The position numbers and the translations under genes are program-made. Shown piece after piece: positions 30,151 to 32,530 of a stretch of DNA of 32,530 bases. The DNA is taken from positions 1 through 32,530 of the forward strand of contig CAYMKL010000080.1 of NCBI GenBank assembly GCA_964390805.1, read 5' to 3'. Source of the stretch: CAYMKL01 sp964390805. Lineage in GTDB: Bacteria; Chloroflexota; Anaerolineae; VGOG01. Under the pieces are notes generated by a model, which saw nothing but the letters and a program-made list of their open reading frames with translations, did no database searches and had not been told where the DNA came from. Positions within the stretch are counted from its first letter, which is position 1; each line of letters opens with the position of its first letter.

Positions 30151-31539
30151 CTAAAGCTTATTGCACGGAAGGTCCCGAGTCTGCAACTGAGCGGCTACGC
30201 ATAGGGCTGCTCCAAGCTGCACACTTACTAAATCCTTGATAGGTACTGTCTTGTATTCTAGTTCTCTCTCCAGTTCCTCACTCAATTTCGCAAGGTGCCG
30301 GAGAACCTCGCCCTTGCATTGGTTTAGCCTGCTAGCCTTTGTTGAATCTTTCTCTGCCGCTAGCTGTGCATCTATCATGCGGACAAACTGCCCAAAGTCC
30401 AATAGGCGATGCAACTTGCCCTGGGTGCGGTTATCGAATTCTTCTGCCACCGTGGCCACTCTGTCAAACTCTGAAGCCACTTCAGCCGATCGCCTTTTCA
30501 CAGCCAGTCTTTCGGGAGTACGCTTGATCGTCTCTTGAACAGGAGTTTTGAAAGGAGACGGAACCGAGAGCAACATCTCGATTTCTTGATATTTCGAGGC
30601 AAGAAGACCATGGAGCCGCTCGTCTATGTCAATACTGCCAAGAATAGAATCTCTTCTGGTCACGTTTGAAGGGGTGGTATCGCCGACAAGGGGATTGCAA
30701 GAGATGGGAACTTCGGTGGTCAGGGTGAGATCAACGCCAATATGTTCAGCATACTCCCAACAGTCAGCCCCCCCTTCTACCATCAGGGCTGGATCTTCTG
30801 CATACCTGGCATAGTGCTCATAGAAATCTCTCACGGAACCCGACCGAAAAATTCCATCAGCCAATCTTACCGCTCTAGGCATCCTGGCCGCTCCTAACGT
30901 CATAGGGAGGCCATACTCCTTTGCCAGGCTTTGAAGGGGAGAGTACACGGGTGGACAAGGTTCCGACAGGTAAAAGTGTACTCCGCTGAACGTCGTGTTA
31001 TGAAAGGTGCATAAGAAAACGGGACGCTTCTCCTCCATTAGTCGCATCAGGGCACGCGTTTCCGGTATGGGCTGATCAAAGGTCAAGGTTTTGTATTTTA
31101 TAGGGAATGACCATTGCATCTGTTGATAATGAGGAGGGCGATAGTAGTTTAACGCATAATGTTTGAGCGAAAAAGGACCACTAAACCACCCCTCGTTAAG
31201 TCTAGTTGAATCAGGATCTATACACTTGATAAGATACCAAGTATATCCTAATTGTGCCCTTAGCTCATCATTCTTGACAAGTTGTTCGGCTAAGTAGTCC
31301 ACTGTCAAAGCCCCGATGGGCTCATTGGGGTGTGGGCAGCCTACGAGAAGGGCAGCAATTTCGCCTTCTCCTATCTTTAGAGTCCTCAAAGGCTCACCCT
31401 TCCTGGACGATCCAATATCAAGCACCTCGACTATATCAGGGTATTGCTCGGCTAGCTCTTCCGTGCTGTAATTCAACTCGTCTACAGTGAGATAGCGTTT
31501 ATAGTCAGGGATCGCTTCGAGAATCTTTCTGTAGTCCAC
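30151..31539 (-). CDS. M14 family zinc carboxypeptidase-like protein
   Basis: 462 aa, probably cytoplasmic since no signal peptide is seen. The N-terminal catalytic domain (about 20-300) has the HxxE zinc motif in CPHPNEP (His70, Glu73), a distal His180 in CTFHNTTF, and LTTEVP, which may give the catalytic Glu. GSSRKGEPL is a typical M14 lead-in. A helical, charged C-terminal extension (about 330-440) is extra to the usual fold. It should remove C-terminal residues or deacylate amino acids. GTG 31539 is used; AAGGAGG lies about 9 bases upstream. It is the first gene of the island operon, directly downstream of the strong promoter at the island edge. Confidence 0.82.
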   Translation of the reverse strand: MDYRKILEAIPDYKRYLTVDELNYSTEELAEQYPDIVEVLDIGSSRKGEPLRTLKIGEGEIAALLVGCPHPNEPIGALTVDYLAEQLVKNDELRAQLGYTWYLIKCIDPDSTRLNEGWFSGPFSLKHYALNYYRPPHYQQMQWSFPIKYKTLTFDQPIPETRALMRLMEEKRPVFLCTFHNTTFSGVHFYLSEPCPPVYSPLQSLAKEYGLPMTLGAARMPRAVRLADGIFRSGSVRDFYEHYARYAEDPALMVEGGADCWEYAEHIGVDLTLTTEVPISCNPLVGDTTPSNVTRRDSILGSIDIDERLHGLLASKYQEIEMLLSVPSPFKTPVQETIKRTPERLAVKRRSAEVASEFDRVATVAEEFDNRTQGKLHRLLDFGQFVRMIDAQLAAEKDSTKASRLNQCKGEVLRHLAKLSEELERELEYKTVPIKDLVSVQLGAALCVAAQLQTRDLPCNKL

Positions 31540-31672
31540 GGGCTAAACCTCCTTCGGAAGTTACTCTAGATGGTTGACAGTAGTGATTCAGGCTATCGGA
31601 CTAGCCGAGGGATAGATTCTGGACGGACAGCGTATGACTGTCATTTTGGGAGAGGGCAGAATTCTTTAGTAC

Positions 31673-31710
31673 TTGTACAAAATTATACATCAATACTGAA
31701 AAAAAGTCAA
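31673..31710 (-). promoter_or_regulatory. Promoter and operator-like dyad at the island edge
   Basis: On the minus strand: TTGACT (31710-31705), exactly 17 bases, TATAAT (31687-31682), then the 8-base palindrome TTGTACAA (31680-31673) at the expected start point. It lies 134 bases upstream of the M14 GTG and begins within a few bases of the junction with the cut reductase. Its layout repeats that of the GntR promoter at 2260-2288, including CTTGT..ACAARATTATA on the plus strand, suggesting control by a GntR-type repressor. Confidence 0.7.
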
Positions 31711-32461
31711 ATCATTGTACTCATCCCTGAGAGCGCACAACTCACGCCGGGGTGGCTGAGCACGAAGCGAAACGCGATCTCAGGATTGCTCTTGACGCCG
31801 CCGGGCACCATTCTGGCGATCTCCGGCGAGAAGCCAGCCAGCCGCCCACCACCGACCGGCCCCATGATAACTACGCCCAGTCCCTTCTCGTGGGCGTGGT
31901 GGATCGCCTGCTCGTTGGCCCGGTCGAGGAGGTTGTACTGCACGGTCATGCTCTCGAAGTGGCCCGTGTCAATCAACTGCACCAGCGCCTCAGGAGTATC
32001 GTGGAAGGAAAAGGAGATGTGCCGGATAAGGCCCTCCTCCCTGGCCTTGCACGCCTCGTCCAGCCCCCCCCAGGGGCGATGATGAACTCCTCGTACTTCT
32101 TCCAGTTGATGCCCCATACGTGGTAGAAGTCAATGTACTCGACGCCCAACTTGCGCAGGCTGGTCTCCAGGTGCTCCCGGTAGCGTGCGCCATCGGCGTT
32201 GTCAATGGGAGCTTTGGTGGAGAGCAGAATCTCATCACGCCAGGGCTTGACCGCCTTGCCAAGAGCGATCTCGCTCTCTCGCCCGCAGTAGTAGGGGGCG
32301 GTGTCGAAGTAGCTCACGCCCAATTCGTAGGCGCGCTGGATGACGGGGATGGCCTGTTCCTCGTCCACGTGCTCTCCGTCCGGGGTCATGGGCAAGCGCA
32401 TCGCGCCGAAGCTCAGGGCGGAGATTTGCTCGCCGGTGTTGCCAAAAGGTCGGTACTGCAT
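31707..32461 (-). pseudogene. N-terminal part of the split Fe-S aldo/keto reductase, frameshifted
   Basis: Begins MQYRPFGNTGEQISALSFGA with a good AAGGAAGGA ribosome site, then YFDTAPYY (Asp, Tyr), LLSTKAP (Lys) and IDFYHVW (His) of the reductase active site. At an 8-base G run near 32068-32075 the frame shifts by one; the continuation reads LDEACKAREEGLIRHISFSF to VSCALSGMSTM and then hits a stop two codons later at the island edge. The Fe-S tail is missing here and is found at 15344-15856. The frameshift may be real decay or a homopolymer sequencing error. The gene starts 69 bases inside the window edge. Confidence 0.85.
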
Positions 32462-32530
32462 AAATTCTTCCTTCCTTGTAACTACTCAGGCCGTAAGCGT
32501 TCGTCAAGATGTTCATAAAACCTCCACGAG

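Larger units (their letters stand above)
15856..31714. mobile_element. Genomic island inserted in an aldo/keto reductase gene
   Basis: Deleting this segment joins the two reductase fragments in-frame through ...GMSTM-AQMVEEN.... Both boundaries carry the dinucleotide CA (15854-15855 and 31713-31714), so the exact cut is ambiguous by two bases; no longer target duplication or terminal inverted repeat is seen. Base composition falls sharply from GC-rich flanks at both ends. Cargo: peptide-catabolism operon, XRE-cupin regulator, nested insertion sequences, possible structured RNA and an intact aldo/keto reductase. No integrase or serine recombinase is visible, so the mobiliser is missing or acted in trans. 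Assembly error is an alternative, but the matching fragments on both sides argue against it. Confidence 0.7.

Noticed and set aside
15854..31714. Target-site duplication of transposon type flanking the island
   Set aside because: Only the dinucleotide CA is shared; longer comparison of both edges shows no direct repeat.

Overview
The window looks like a chromosomal stretch from an anaerobic member of the Chloroflexota (Anaerolineae-like). This is an inference from several traits: lipoproteins with long Thr/Pro-rich or Val-Glu-Lys-rich spacers after the lipobox, a short CCCTTCGRC..GCTCAGG repeat dropped in-frame into several genes, many Fe-S proteins and polyferredoxin-type modules, and Fe-S-containing aldo/keto reductases. 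Nearly every gene lies on the minus strand; the exceptions are the acylase, the GxxExxY gene and the transposases.

Layout. (1) 372-2288: a cysteine-synthase-family PLP enzyme and a GntR/FCD regulator whose promoter is a near-perfect sigma70 site with an operator over the start point. (2) 2399-5942: a penicillin-acylase-type Ntn hydrolase with a frameshifted signal anchor, then a tandem GxxExxY protein bracketed by nested-palindrome CGGATTG repeats. (3) 5954-12945: an eight-gene minus-strand redox/nickel cluster. In transcription order it holds a CNCCxCCC Fe-S protein, hypB, hypA, a second CNCCxCCC Fe-S protein, a stand-alone AsnC-type ligand-binding domain, a TIM-barrel isomerase-like protein, a Tat/lipoprotein DUF362 protein and a NapH-NapG-like polyferredoxin. 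No hydrogenase structural gene is visible. (4) 12959-15312: tiny ORFs, a REP-associated tyrosine transposase with its AGACCTCSGAGGTCT palindromes, and an HhH-GPD glycosylase-like protein.

(5) The main structural discovery: an aldo/keto reductase gene is cut in two. Its N-terminal part is at 31707-32461 and its C-terminal Fe-S part is at 15344-15856, on the same strand, in the right order, and joining exactly inside the family's GMSTM-x-QVEEN segment. The roughly 15.86 kb between them (about 15856-31714) is therefore an insertion. At its right end, and through most of its length, it is visibly more AT-rich than its flanks. From its right end it carries a strong promoter and a likely peptide-catabolic operon: M14 carboxypeptidase, M24 peptidase, lipoprotein peptide-binding protein, amidohydrolase, second M24 peptidase, DppB/DppC permeases, XRE-cupin regulator and a DapA-family aldolase/lyase. 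Toward the left end come insertion-sequence wreckage (a large DDE transposase nested in an IS3-type element), a possible structured RNA, and a complete Fe-S aldo/keto reductase.

The peptide operon plausibly imports and degrades small peptides or amino-acid conjugates. Its transporter ATPases are not in the window, and both M24 enzymes lack the histidine motif typical of true prolidases, so the substrate may be unusual. Long intercistronic hairpins follow each M24 gene. All functional statements come from reading motifs by eye; no database search was run.
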